From a virus, in IMG/VR virus record IMGVR_UViG_3300031952_000049, positions 1 through 39,581 of that record: a DNA stretch of 39,581 nucleotides, one strand, 5' to 3'. The notes under the pieces were generated by a model, which had not been told where the DNA came from, made no database searches, and worked only from the letters and a program-made list of their open reading frames with translations. Numbering within the stretch: position 1 is the stretch's first letter; each line of letters starts with the position of its first letter. The position numbers and the translations under genes were made by a program. Shown one piece after another: positions 25,762 through 34,379 of this stretch.

Positions 25762-25938
25762 TTATCTTCTTCTTCTACTAGGTTTCTTATCATTAATTAC
25801 TACTTTTCTCTCAACTAAATCTTTTGGATATAGTTTAAGTAGTCTCTCACCTTCTTCATCTGATACTTCTCTTGTCTGTCTCGGATCAAATTCACCTTTA
25901 ATTAAATCAAGATCCGTATTATTATATAATGTTTTCAT
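25762..25938 (-). CDS. Small basic structural-type protein
   Basis: A 58-aa frame starts MKTLYNNTDLDLIKGEFDPR and ends NDKKPSRRRR. It is flanked by the capsid decoration gene (36 bp away) and the terminator. The acidic middle (VSDEEGERLLKLYPKDLVER) and basic tail are typical of small head-associated proteins found next to capsid genes. No function is recognised. It is accepted because it fills the gap between the decoration gene and the terminator and has balanced, coding-like sequence. Confidence 0.72.
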   Translation of the reverse strand: MKTLYNNTDLDLIKGEFDPRQTREVSDEEGERLLKLYPKDLVERKVVINDKKPSRRRR

Positions 25939-25974
25939 ATATTCATTCTAATAATTAATTTATTCAATTAAATG

Positions 25975-26934
25975 TTAGCTTGCTGCTGGATTTGCAGGTA
26001 AGCCCCAAATATTTGCTGTATCATTTTGTCTCTTATGCCATATATTAACTGCTGATGTTGCATCTCCCCAATCATCTGCTCCTACAATCATTGTATCACC
26101 CTTAATTACAACAAATCTCATTGTACTAGCAGCAGATTGATTATCATCAATTACCTGCGTAAGTGATGTGCCTTCATTAACAAATAGACAATCGTCAAGT
26201 ACAATAAATCTATCTACCATTCCATCTGCGATTCTGATATGAGTTGGAGTTGCCGCAGTTGACCACGAAATAAATTTACAATTCTTAAAGTAATTCTGTC
26301 CAGATGCAGTTGTCGTGAAATCTACTAACGTATTTGCAGCTGTTCTTGCAATACTTCCTACACCAAATGCGCAATCTTCAAACAAGTTATTATGAGATCC
26401 AACCATCTGTAGAGCTACACTTGAAGCATCTTGAGCCTCTGTATCATTAAGCATACCTGCGAAGTTTACATTCTTGAAATAATTATGATCTCCAGTTGAA
26501 GCCATTAGAATATGATTATCTGCCCCGCCTCTTCCATAACTGAAATATAGATTTGCAAATATACATCCGTTTCCACTTAAAGTTATCATTGGACTAAAGT
26601 TTGCATTATGCATAATTCTTGCTCTACATCCAACCCAACTTGGAGCAGCCATACTTATGAAGTGAGTATAATCCTTATCCCATGTAAGACTCTCAGCAAG
26701 TTGCAGCGAGGTACTTCCAGCAAGATATACTAATACATCATGCTGTCCTGCTGTTAGATGATCCTCTGCATATATTAGACCAGCAAACGCTTGATTAACA
26801 GATTTTCCATCATTACTATTACTTCCATTAGTAGGATCAAGATAATATATACTACCCGGAGTAGGAATACCATTCCTAAGTAAAGCATTTGTTAGAGATT
26901 GATTATACAATCCCTCTTCGTATTTATCAGCCAT
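25975..26934 (-). CDS. Capsid-associated parallel beta-helix protein
   Basis: This 319-aa protein is rich in short beta repeats of the right-handed parallel beta-helix type. It has an N-terminal helix then GSIYYLDPTNGSNSNDG, repeated N-x-(Y/L)-F-x-(N/D)-(C/V)-x-F turns (HNYFKNVNF, NNLFEDCAF, QNYFKNCKF), and a Trp/Asn-containing C-terminus. It lies immediately downstream of the major capsid gene, where decoration or head-fibre proteins are common. It may bind host surface polysaccharide or stabilise the head. No pectate-lyase active site can be identified by eye. Confidence 0.77.
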   Translation of the reverse strand: MADKYEEGLYNQSLTNALLRNGIPTPGSIYYLDPTNGSNSNDGKSVNQAFAGLIYAEDHLTAGQHDVLVYLAGSTSLQLAESLTWDKDYTHFISMAAPSWVGCRARIMHNANFSPMITLSGNGCIFANLYFSYGRGGADNHILMASTGDHNYFKNVNFAGMLNDTEAQDASSVALQMVGSHNNLFEDCAFGVGSIARTAANTLVDFTTTASGQNYFKNCKFISWSTAATPTHIRIADGMVDRFIVLDDCLFVNEGTSLTQVIDDNQSAASTMRFVVIKGDTMIVGADDWGDATSAVNIWHKRQNDTANIWGLPANPAAS

Positions 26935-26984
26935 TTTATTAATATAAAAAATAATATAATTTTAATAACTGTCTCTATTCTATT

Positions 26985-27971
26985 TTAAGCAGCAACAGCA
27001 GATTCCAGTCTTAACATATATAACTGTTGTAGAATTGCTGATGTTAGTGTTGCCTTCCATCCGCTAGTTGTTCTCTGATCAAGTGGATCACTTGTTCCAG
27101 CTGAACCAAGCGGTTTGACAATATTCTTAAGAGCCTCTCCACTAATTCTAGTTACACCATATGCGTTATTTCCAAGTATCAATGTTGCATATACATCTAT
27201 TAAACCTGCTCCTTCACCTGTAAATACCTTTGCATAAGTAGTTTCAATAAATCGTACTTCATCTAATCTTCCAATTTCTCCCTCCATCGCTCCACCCGGG
27301 ATCATTCTTGCATATTTTTCTATTGGATCGAATCCAGTTAAACCTTTTAGTGTATAAGCTACCTTCGGATGTACGATACCAACATAACATGAATTGACTG
27401 GAGTAGTGGCATATCCATTATCAGGATTTACCATCTTTGTAATCTTTGGAGCATTATTAACTTTGAGTGTTCTTACAGCTATTCTAACCTCATCAGCAGC
27501 AATAACATCCGCAGCAGCTACATCACTTCTTGCAGCATTTGCTTTTGGAGCTGTTACATCACAATATTGAACACTTGTTCCAGCAGCAACAATATTTCTA
27601 ATAATTTGGTCAAGCGATTGTCCTGCCTGTTCTCCTAATACTTCTGCTGTTTCAGTAAGAATTGGATCGAGAGTAGTCATCTGAACAAAATCTGATAGTG
27701 TAACATAATCACCGTACTGGCTAACAGTTGCGGTAATATCTGTGACACTTAACTGCTTTCCAGCAGGTGTTACTCCTTCAGTTAGTGAAGTAGTATTAAC
27801 TGCTAATGCACCATATTTTCTAAATTTAATAACATTTGTATTTCCTTTGGGAATATCACGTATCTGACCATATTTATTATGAAGTAATAAAGGAGTAGCT
27901 CTGTCTAATAACGCTCTGTCATAGAAGTTATTAACTGCATGAGTTACTTCTGTGGTAGTTGTTGCAGCCAT
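26985..27971 (-). CDS. Major capsid protein, N4-gp56 family
   Basis: This 328-aa protein matches the N4-gp56 family of HK97-fold capsids. It has an N-terminal ATPLLLHNKYGQIRDIPKG region, INVIKFRKYG-type strand, SLTEGVTPAGKQLSVTDITA, a TVSQYGDYVTLSDFVQMTT segment and a LDQIIRNIVAAGTSVQY helix. It forms the icosahedral head, presumably with the acidic scaffold just upstream. Length fits the family. The start follows an A/T-rich leader without a Shine-Dalgarno, and the upstream region holds a promoter plus a hairpin with the operator motif. Confidence 0.92.
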   Translation of the reverse strand: MAATTTTEVTHAVNNFYDRALLDRATPLLLHNKYGQIRDIPKGNTNVIKFRKYGALAVNTTSLTEGVTPAGKQLSVTDITATVSQYGDYVTLSDFVQMTTLDPILTETAEVLGEQAGQSLDQIIRNIVAAGTSVQYCDVTAPKANAARSDVAAADVIAADEVRIAVRTLKVNNAPKITKMVNPDNGYATTPVNSCYVGIVHPKVAYTLKGLTGFDPIEKYARMIPGGAMEGEIGRLDEVRFIETTYAKVFTGEGAGLIDVYATLILGNNAYGVTRISGEALKNIVKPLGSAGTSDPLDQRTTSGWKATLTSAILQQLYMLRLESAVAA

Positions 27972-28006
27972 TTTAATATCTTAAAAAATAATATAAATAA
28001 ACAAAA

Positions 28007-28060
28007 AAGCGTTTCTCGACTCTTTAAACTGTTTAATGTTTAAAGAATAAAAAAACGCTT
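28007..28060 (-). terminator. Terminator-like hairpin with the operator motif nested in its loop
   Basis: On the minus strand AAGCGTTT (28053-28060) pairs with AAACGCTT (28007-28014), followed by TTTT-G. Inside, CTTTAAAC and GTTTAAAG (28022-28045) form a second perfect 8-bp stem around an ATTAAACA loop; this is a copy of the dispersed motif. The hairpin could end the scaffold unit or act as an attenuator in the capsid leader. Confidence 0.72.
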
Positions 28061-28090
28061 CTGTATTTCAGTTAGCTATTTTATTGATAA

Positions 28091-28120
28091 ATATTAACAC
28101 ACTATAACATAATATGTCAA
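28091..28120 (-). promoter_or_regulatory. Capsid promoter
   Basis: A perfect TTGACA (28115-28120, minus strand) precedes TAATAT (28091-28096) by 18 bases. The -35 box overlaps the end of the scaffold gene. Transcription would begin near 28084, so the capsid mRNA would carry a leader of about 110 bases that contains the terminator-like hairpin with the operator motif. Confidence 0.6.
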
Positions 28121-28770
28121 ACTTTAAATCTGCCCGTTTTAACTTGCTCTCTCATCATTTCCCTCTCATTTGGATTCATGCTGTTTACATCTGGAATACC
28201 TGTAGTTCCTGTTGCTCTCTTACTGCTTCCACCTGTTTTACTTCTATTTGCTTCACTACTTGCCTTCTTCTCCATGTCTGCTCCCATTCTAATATATACA
28301 CTATCGGGAATGACAATTCTTGCAACTGCATCAATTTTGAGTTGAGGCAACTTCTTTGCTGTTTCGATTATTTGTGTTCTATAGCTGTCAAGCTCCGGCT
28401 TTTCTCTTAGATATTGATCAACTTCTTGAGTAATGATTATAGGCTGAGTTTCTCTCTTTACTTCCGCTTTTATTATTTCCTTATCTTCATCAGCAATTTC
28501 ATCCATGCTTTTAGGCTTCTTATCCTCTTCCTCTTTTTTTTCTTCTCTTAGAGGGTTATATGGTTCTTCTTCTTCTTCCTCTTCCTCTTCCTCTTCTTTC
28601 TTCTCTTTTCCTTCTCCTTCTTCCCCTTCCTCTGTTTCCTCCTCTTTACCTTCTTCTGTTTCTTCTTCCTCTTCCTTGCCATTTGTTTCTTCTTCTTCAG
28701 GCTCATCTTCTGTTTCTTCCTCATCTTCTTCATATTCTAATTCATTTTCAATATACTTATTATTTAACAT
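28117..28770 (-). CDS. Acidic scaffolding protein
   Basis: This 217-aa protein has an extremely acidic N-terminal half (long Glu/Asp/Lys runs up to about residue 85), a helical middle (DEIADEDKEIIKAEVKRETQ, EKPELDSYRTQIIETAKK), and a basic C-terminus with SKTGGSSKRATGTTGIP and MREQVKTGRFKV. This fits a phage scaffold that interacts with capsid subunits through a basic C-terminal tail and leaves the head before DNA packing. It lies between the portal and capsid genes, the typical place. The low-complexity acidic part also makes antisense frames, which are not genes. Confidence 0.85.
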   Translation of the reverse strand: MLNNKYIENELEYEEDEEETEDEPEEEETNGKEEEEETEEGKEEETEEGEEGEGKEKKEEEEEEEEEEEPYNPLREEKKEEEDKKPKSMDEIADEDKEIIKAEVKRETQPIIITQEVDQYLREKPELDSYRTQIIETAKKLPQLKIDAVARIVIPDSVYIRMGADMEKKASSEANRSKTGGSSKRATGTTGIPDVNSMNPNEREMMREQVKTGRFKV

Positions 28771-28806
28771 ATTATAAAAATATAAAAATTAAAATCGGTA
28801 TTTCCG

Positions 28807-29103
28807 TTATTTATCATATGGATCTAGTTCTTTCATTTCTCCTTCCGGGTTCTCAAGCTGACCAATTAATCTACTAGGTGTATCTATCAGTAATTCTTGA
28901 TAACGTCTCTTCCACTTTAATAAGTTTAATTCAGTATTATTTACTTTTTTTTCAGGATCAAGTATTTCTCCTTCAAGTACCTTAATATTCTCTCTCAAAA
29001 TATCACATACAAGCCGCCATCCCTCATTTACTTCAAGTTCTCTTAGCTTAAAAATTGCTTCTTCAATATCTTTTTTTGTTTTAAATAGTATATTATTATC
29101 CAT
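28807..29103 (-). CDS. Small helical protein downstream of portal
   Basis: This protein is 98 aa from its likely start at MDNNILFKTKKDIEEAIF. An upstream in-frame ATG exists (29145) but would lie deeper in the portal gene. It is mostly helical and charged, ending NPEGEMKELDPYDK. The start overlaps the portal stop by eight bases (29096-29103), so translation is probably coupled. It may be a head-assembly or portal accessory protein. The family is not recognised. Confidence 0.72.
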   Translation of the reverse strand: MDNNILFKTKKDIEEAIFKLRELEVNEGWRLVCDILRENIKVLEGEILDPEKKVNNTELNLLKWKRRYQELLIDTPSRLIGQLENPEGEMKELDPYDK

Positions 29104-32101
29104 TTGTAGCATTTGATACTGCTGGAGCAGTTTCTTCTCCTGCAATACTTTTTACTTGATTAACTGCACTCGGTATATTTTGTGGTTGTTCTGCCTTTAC
29201 ATTTCCTCTCTGTTCCGGTAGCAGACCTGTTTCTGCTTCTGCTTCCTCTTCGGGAAATAGATCTGGATTTGCTTTTTTCAATCTGATTGCTTCCTTGTGA
29301 GCTTCTACATGAGCAAATTTTGCAGGTGTTTCTGCTGCTCTTGTATGTATTTCAAGATGTACTACATGATTATCATTTGGAAGTATTGGAACTGTCTTAT
29401 TATTACTTAGTACCTTATTCTGTTCTTCTGCAATAAGTTCATCGGGAGTAGGGGGCAGCAGCCTTTCAATCTCATCCTTATCAAGTCCAGCTAACTTTCC
29501 AAGTTTCTTTATACCATATCGTCTGTTAGCGCTTGGATCTTCCATTACAATATTCATATAATTACCCAGCATCTGTTGTTTTCTGACCTTTTTCGCTTCT
29601 GATAGTATTCTACTCTCGATTTTTACATCCGGATCAAATTCAGATATTATATTTTCTCTTGTAAGCTTCCTCCACCTTGCGCCAAACGCGCCACTTATTC
29701 TAACAATTTTTTCGTCAATTTTGGATTTAAAATGTTTCTTATATAGATTATACCACTGTCTCCAAAATGCCTTCTCACTCCATCCGAATATCTTTGCCGA
29801 AAGTGAATACCGAGTATCTACTCGCGCGGCTACAAGATTGAGTTCTCCAAGAGTTCTCTGTTCCTCACTCATTACGCCTTGCTGAATTTCGGGAGTATTG
29901 CCTTGAATTGAGATTAGTCCATTCCTTCTAGTAACAAATAAATGATTAGGAACTTGAAAGCAATATACCATACCATTATATTTTTCAAACTTTAAATTAT
30001 CTTTTATGTCTATTCTTGGTGTTACCCAGTCTTTCTTTCTATCGTTAAAAACAAAATCTAATCTATATGTTGGTAAATGACTTGGATCTTGTGATTCTCT
30101 GTAGGTGAGTTTCGTTTTATAACCTAACTTTAATGATATTTCTTGTAAATCGTCAGCTAATACGGAAGAAACCGTTGTAGCAGTTCCATTGTGTTCTCCT
30201 TCTCTTTTTCCAAAGTTGCCATCCCCACACATATAAGCATCAAAGAATATCTTTAATTGTCGAGTAGATAATATCTTAATCTCACTAGGCACTCTTTTAT
30301 TATAAGAGAAATCCCCAATATTCTTTTTTAACCAATACCACAAAGTTTTATTGAATATGTAAAATTTTATACAACAATCACTTTTTGAAAAGTACTCTTT
30401 AAATTTGATATCTAGTCTTACTAAACATTGTCTTATTTTATCTATCTTCTCTTTTCTTTTTTGTGTTACCTGAATGAAGTATCCCCCTCTGTTCTTTTCT
30501 AAAGCCCCGATGTATCCTTCAGACACAATATATCCCAGAAATTCAACCCAATCATCAAGTTTAAATTTATAATCTCCACTATTATATTGTGTCTGATTCT
30601 GATAGGGAATTTCCTTGATCTCCATATATTCCCGTTCAACTCCGTCCCAGTCTGCCGTTACAGCAAACTCTATTCTTTGTGATTTTATCTTATTAGCAGG
30701 GATCAAAGACCAATTACCCACTACCCCATTTCCACTATCAGTTCTATGCCAAATTCTATGTTCCGGTGTAACCATTAAATCAACACCTTTTGCTCTATAA
30801 TAATGATACATTTCCCCTTCATATTTATAGACCAATTTTTTGAGTGGTTTATGATACTCAATTTTCTTTGTTTGGGGATTATAAGTTGCTATCTTTTCCT
30901 TATCAATCTCCCAATAATATTTCCACCCGTTTTCAGTTAGGGTTTGTGTATCTTCTGAGTAACAAGCAGTTGCTCTCTGAGACGCAGAATCAAGAGTTTG
31001 CAGGATATGATCATATAGATTTAAGTTTGGATTAACCTTATTCATTGGAGATACTGCTGTTGTTGTATCGCCTCGAACTGGAATAAACTTATTAAATTCA
31101 AAATTAAGATTATTCCTATTCTTTATACGATTTTCATCAAATATATACATCGGATAGATATCAGCCTTCATAGTTTTTAATGCAAGATTTTGGATAATAC
31201 TTCTGGCTCTCTGCTTATCTTCAGTTACATCAGGAATACTTACGCCATCCCAATCATGTGAGATAGGATATAGACTTCTATCAACAAAAGACCATTTATC
31301 ATCGTCAAGTTCTTGGTATCTTATAAGAAGATTCTTATCATTAGCCCACGAACAGATTACTTTCTTACCTTCAAATATCGTGTACCATTCTAGTAAATCG
31401 TACGTTTCGTTCCCTCTAATATCTTCACGACTAGACTCAAATTCCCTGCCCTGTGCATTATCTCTCTCCTGTCTTGCCTTCTCAATAAGTGAATCCGGAG
31501 GATTAATAGTATATTTAATCTTGTCAATATTGAAATAATTTGAATCGTTTTCAAGTTCGTACTTGTGCATTTGAATTTCTCTCCCTAAAAATCGAGCAGA
31601 ATTTCGACCGAGTGCATCACCATTAATTGAAACTGCTCTTGGATCTCGTAGAAATGTTGTTGGATCTACAACTTCAGGCATTGGACACATCTTATCCTTA
31701 TCTCGACTAAATATTGAAAGACATACAATTCCTCTTCCAAAAAAACATGTGTCCCAATCCCAGTCATAATTTATTCTTTCCATTTCCATTAAATCAAAAT
31801 CATATTCAGATAGATAATTAAGGTTTTCAGCTACTTCCTGATCGCCTTCTTCTCTTCCTTCCCATTCAGTAATTAGTTTATCATCATATAGAGCTGCTAG
31901 AACCGTCTGAAATACTGTAAATAGCAGCGGATCACCGATTGCTTCCTTATCTCTTCTCTGATTATTATATAGTTTAAGTCTCTTTAGCCATTCTGATATC
32001 TTGCTATCAAATACCTTTTTTGCCTTTGTATATTCATCAAGTACCTGCTGCTGTAATTTTGTTATATCAATATCGAGGTTAGTATTATTATTTTCATTCA
32101 T
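29096..32101 (-). CDS. Portal protein interrupted by an intein
   Basis: This is a 1001-aa precursor. Residues 1-379 and 736-1001 form a portal of about 645 aa after splicing, a normal length for a podovirus portal. It has FLGREIQMHKYELEN, EWYTIFEGKKVICSWAND, and ASQRATA/TPEIQQGVMSEEQ at the splice point. Helices and a disordered tail (AEEQNKVLSNNK, HLEIHTRAAETPAKFAHVEA) follow. The portal forms the dodecameric vertex through which DNA enters and leaves and to which the connector binds. The gene order TerL, two small genes, portal, scaffold, capsid supports the identification. The intein is described separately. Confidence 0.88.
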   Translation of the reverse strand: MNENNNTNLDIDITKLQQQVLDEYTKAKKVFDSKISEWLKRLKLYNNQRRDKEAIGDPLLFTVFQTVLAALYDDKLITEWEGREEGDQEVAENLNYLSEYDFDLMEMERINYDWDWDTCFFGRGIVCLSIFSRDKDKMCPMPEVVDPTTFLRDPRAVSINGDALGRNSARFLGREIQMHKYELENDSNYFNIDKIKYTINPPDSLIEKARQERDNAQGREFESSREDIRGNETYDLLEWYTIFEGKKVICSWANDKNLLIRYQELDDDKWSFVDRSLYPISHDWDGVSIPDVTEDKQRARSIIQNLALKTMKADIYPMYIFDENRIKNRNNLNFEFNKFIPVRGDTTTAVSPMNKVNPNLNLYDHILQTLDSASQRATACYSEDTQTLTENGWKYYWEIDKEKIATYNPQTKKIEYHKPLKKLVYKYEGEMYHYYRAKGVDLMVTPEHRIWHRTDSGNGVVGNWSLIPANKIKSQRIEFAVTADWDGVEREYMEIKEIPYQNQTQYNSGDYKFKLDDWVEFLGYIVSEGYIGALEKNRGGYFIQVTQKRKEKIDKIRQCLVRLDIKFKEYFSKSDCCIKFYIFNKTLWYWLKKNIGDFSYNKRVPSEIKILSTRQLKIFFDAYMCGDGNFGKREGEHNGTATTVSSVLADDLQEISLKLGYKTKLTYRESQDPSHLPTYRLDFVFNDRKKDWVTPRIDIKDNLKFEKYNGMVYCFQVPNHLFVTRRNGLISIQGNTPEIQQGVMSEEQRTLGELNLVAARVDTRYSLSAKIFGWSEKAFWRQWYNLYKKHFKSKIDEKIVRISGAFGARWRKLTRENIISEFDPDVKIESRILSEAKKVRKQQMLGNYMNIVMEDPSANRRYGIKKLGKLAGLDKDEIERLLPPTPDELIAEEQNKVLSNNKTVPILPNDNHVVHLEIHTRAAETPAKFAHVEAHKEAIRLKKANPDLFPEEEAEAETGLLPEQRGNVKAEQPQNIPSAVNQVKSIAGEETAPAVSNATNG
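29897..30964 (-). mobile_element. Intein with LAGLIDADG endonuclease in the portal gene
   Basis: The 356-residue insert starts with Cys380 (CYSEDTQTLT, block A) and ends with SIQGN before Thr736 (block G). Block B is VTPEHRIWHR, and block F is VYCFQVPNHLFVTRRNG. Two LAGLIDADG motifs appear, LGYIVSEGYIG and FFDAYMCGDGN, so the homing endonuclease is likely intact. The penultimate residue is Gly rather than the usual His, which may slow C-terminal cleavage. The +1 residue is Thr. Splicing would join ATA to TPE in the portal. Insertion in an essential, conserved gene is typical of inteins. Confidence 0.93.
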
Positions 32102-32121
32102 ATTTATTAGGTTTTATAATG

Positions 32122-32469
32122 TTATACAGTTGAAATTCGTCGTCCGCTTTTAACATTTACAAGTAAATTGTTAAATTGATTTTTAGATAGATCAAAGGCG
32201 TTTATTTTCTTCTTCTTTTTTTTTAGTAGTTCTCCTCTCGAAGTTTTTCTTTCAGTACCTAGCGGTACATAGGACTTTTTATTATCTTTTCTGGATTTAG
32301 CTCCGATCGGAGTGGGTATTCCTCCCTTATTTCCTGATCTTACTCTTACTCTTTCTTCTGGTAATTCTACTCCGCCTTCAAGTGATACGCCTCTATCTCT
32401 AACTGGCCCAGTTTCGTATATAAATTCGTTTTCTTTTCTAACAGGAACATATCTTTTCTTTCTTATCAT
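32122..32469 (-). CDS. Hypothetical basic protein, first gene of the portal unit
   Basis: This 115-aa protein is strongly basic, with MIRKKRYVPVRKENEF, a GIPTPIGAKSRKD segment and a run of lysines (KKKKKKI), and ends NVKSGRRISTV. It looks largely disordered, like small phage DNA-binding or assembly proteins. It is translated just before the portal (20-bp gap) and lies behind a promoter with the operator motif. No family is recognised. Confidence 0.65.
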   Translation of the reverse strand: MIRKKRYVPVRKENEFIYETGPVRDRGVSLEGGVELPEERVRVRSGNKGGIPTPIGAKSRKDNKKSYVPLGTERKTSRGELLKKKKKKINAFDLSKNQFNNLLVNVKSGRRISTV

Positions 32470-32484
32470 GACAATATATTTAAT

Positions 32485-32536
32485 AGTTTAAACAGTATCA
32501 AGTTTATTGTAACATAATTTTAAAAATAAATCTCAA
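32485..32536 (-). promoter_or_regulatory. Portal-unit promoter with dispersed operator motif
   Basis: TTGAGA (32531-32536) and TACAAT (32506-32511) on the minus strand are 19 bases apart, longer than optimal. CTTGATACTGTTTAAACT (32485-32502) follows the -10 box by three to four bases. The start codon is at 32469. This marks the boundary between the replication/packaging unit and the head-assembly unit. Confidence 0.6.
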
Positions 32537-32538
32537 TT

Positions 32539-32763
32539 CTATAAGGAACTTGGAAGCAGTGGATCTATTGCAACTGATCCTTCAAGATTTAATCCTTCTT
32601 CTTTGATAATCTTCTTGCTTTCCTTGATTGATAGAAAAACTGGATTACCCCCCTGTATGTGAACTGTAACTTTGCCATACTTATACTTTCTGAGTTTCCT
32701 AATCATTGCGGCTTCCCATAGAGTAATAGGCGCATTAATCATTTTAATCTCATTATTTGACAT
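32539..32763 (-). CDS. Small protein, possibly DUF2292-like
   Basis: This 74-aa protein contains ITLWEAAMIRKLRKYKYGKV then TVHIQGGNPVFLSIKESKKI. The order helix, K-Y-G-K-V, beta-hairpin with a Gly-Gly turn is similar to the small DUF2292 proteins (I-x-x-A-L-x-x-I-x-Y-G-x-V-x-I-x-V-x-x-G). That family has no established function. It ends the unit that contains terL and starts 28 bp after it. The comparison is by eye and not strong. Confidence 0.65.
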   Translation of the reverse strand: MSNNEIKMINAPITLWEAAMIRKLRKYKYGKVTVHIQGGNPVFLSIKESKKIIKEEGLNLEGSVAIDPLLPSSL

Positions 32764-32790
32764 ATCAAATTATAGCCTATTATGGGATTT

Positions 32791-34239
32791 TTAGTCAAAA
32801 GGATCATCTCGTATATTTGTCTGTCTATCTTGCGATTGTCTTAGAATATACTCATCCATTTCTGAAAACGATATATCTTCTAGTAAAGTTCTTCCGATAT
32901 TTTCCATCATGTGATCATTCTTATCCTGAGGCTTATCTTTTGGATTCTTATTCTCAGATGACTTTCCTCTCCATTCGTCCCACTGCCAATGTTCGAACTC
33001 CCATATTGTACGATAACATTTGTTGAAAATATATAATTCCGGTGGTAATGTTATTACTCCTGCACTTTCTTGAAATGATAGAGCATTACTTGTACGTTTT
33101 ATTGCCTCTGTTCGTGCCTTTGATCCCCTTTCGTAGTAGAGTCCTCGCCTCGATAATTCTTCTGCGAGATTTAATTCTCCCTTCATTCTGTGTTGATCAT
33201 CTCCAAAGGCGCTTGGATCAATAATCCTTTTAGCTATTCTCATATTTGATGACTTCCCCTTAATAATATCAGCAAGTTCGTCAATATCGTCGAAGTTCTT
33301 ATATATTTCATCAACAATATACTTTGTTCCCTGCCTATTAATTGCAGTCCATGTTACTGCATCCGGGTTGCGCGGATGCGAGTCAAGAGCTTCAATTACT
33401 ACATAATCCTTTTTATTAATTTCAAACGGTTCTACAATATGAAACTGCCTGCTGAACTTCTTAAATACAAGCCCAACAAGGTGCTGGAATTTGCCAAATA
33501 TACGAGCCTGCATATCTTCTTCATCATATTGAGCAATCATTTTCAATATATTATTGTGTTCGAGGAATCCTCGCACTCCATGAGTCCTGCATGCATCTTC
33601 AATTTCAGCTTCAATAAATGTCCTATAGCCTTTTTCATTATTAGGATTAGATATTACACTATCATAGAGCCAAGCGCTGCCAGTAAGAGGAGTTGCCGTA
33701 ATGAATATTATGCCTCCCTTTCGCATTCGAGCTACAGTTGCCTTAAATATCGCCTTAGGAGGCGGTTCGTCAAACCATACTAGACCAAGTGTAGCTGATT
33801 CAAATTCTTTCACTTGCTGATCATATGTCATAATATCAAATTCCCATCCGTTATCAGTTTTCCAGTAGTAATCATAGAACTTGCCGCTCTTATTTGTTTC
33901 GTATCTTCCAGCCGGAAATTGATCCTTTAACTCTCTTATAATTGTCTGCTTAACTGTAGTTGGATCTGATATTATTCTAGCTCTCTTAATATACTTCCAT
34001 TTTTTAAATAATTCTCCACTAAACCATTTGTTGCCGCAGGGATACATGAGATGAGCCAGTATATTCACTCCAAGCCGAGTCTTTCCTACACCATTTGCCG
34101 CTGAAAAGAGCAATATAAAATACTTTCCGCTTGCAAATAAATTAATAAATAGTTCCCCCTTGCCAATGGGAGTATAGAATTGATATTTTTCATTATTAAT
34201 TCTTCTTGCTGTTTCAACTAAAAGGTCTTTTCTGTTCAT
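32791..34239 (-). CDS. terL: Terminase large subunit
   Basis: This 482-aa ATPase-nuclease is the packaging motor. The Walker A motif is SAANGVGKT (46-54), Walker B is LVWFDE (153-158) and the coupling motif is FITATP (179-184). The C-terminal nuclease has VIEALDSHPRNPDAV with Asp286 and IIDPSAFGDDQH as candidate metal-binding motifs. It cuts concatemers and pumps DNA into the head through the portal. Length and order are typical. The start overlaps nothing, but a 45-aa gene ends three bases upstream. No Shine-Dalgarno sequence precedes the start. Confidence 0.93.
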   Translation of the reverse strand: MNRKDLLVETARRINNEKYQFYTPIGKGELFINLFASGKYFILLFSAANGVGKTRLGVNILAHLMYPCGNKWFSGELFKKWKYIKRARIISDPTTVKQTIIRELKDQFPAGRYETNKSGKFYDYYWKTDNGWEFDIMTYDQQVKEFESATLGLVWFDEPPPKAIFKATVARMRKGGIIFITATPLTGSAWLYDSVISNPNNEKGYRTFIEAEIEDACRTHGVRGFLEHNNILKMIAQYDEEDMQARIFGKFQHLVGLVFKKFSRQFHIVEPFEINKKDYVVIEALDSHPRNPDAVTWTAINRQGTKYIVDEIYKNFDDIDELADIIKGKSSNMRIAKRIIDPSAFGDDQHRMKGELNLAEELSRRGLYYERGSKARTEAIKRTSNALSFQESAGVITLPPELYIFNKCYRTIWEFEHWQWDEWRGKSSENKNPKDKPQDKNDHMMENIGRTLLEDISFSEMDEYILRQSQDRQTNIRDDPFD

Positions 34240-34241
34240 AA

Positions 34242-34379
34242 TTATTGTACATATATGAGACGAGGTTTTAATTTAAGGGTTTTACTTATTCTAATATCTT
34301 CAAGTTTTTTAAAGGACTTTAACCACTCTTCAGCTTTTTGTTTTTCTTTTTTTGTATATTCCCACCTTATATTGTTCAT
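34242..34379 (-). CDS. Micro-protein between YopX and terL
   Basis: A 45-aa frame starts MNNIRWEYTKKEKQKAEEWL and ends KLKPRLIYVQ. Its ATG overlaps the TGA of the preceding YopX gene (ATGA) and its TAA is two bases from the terL start. Tight packing on both sides and a plausible helical, basic sequence support translation. A function is not recognisable. Confidence 0.68.
   Translation of the reverse strand: MNNIRWEYTKKEKQKAEEWLKSFKKLEDIRISKTLKLKPRLIYVQ

Noticed and set aside
28505-28877. Plus-strand Ser- and Leu-rich ORFs opposite the scaffold gene
   Set aside because: They are antisense of the Glu-rich low-complexity part (GAA/GAG read as TTC/CTC), with no start context or neighbours.
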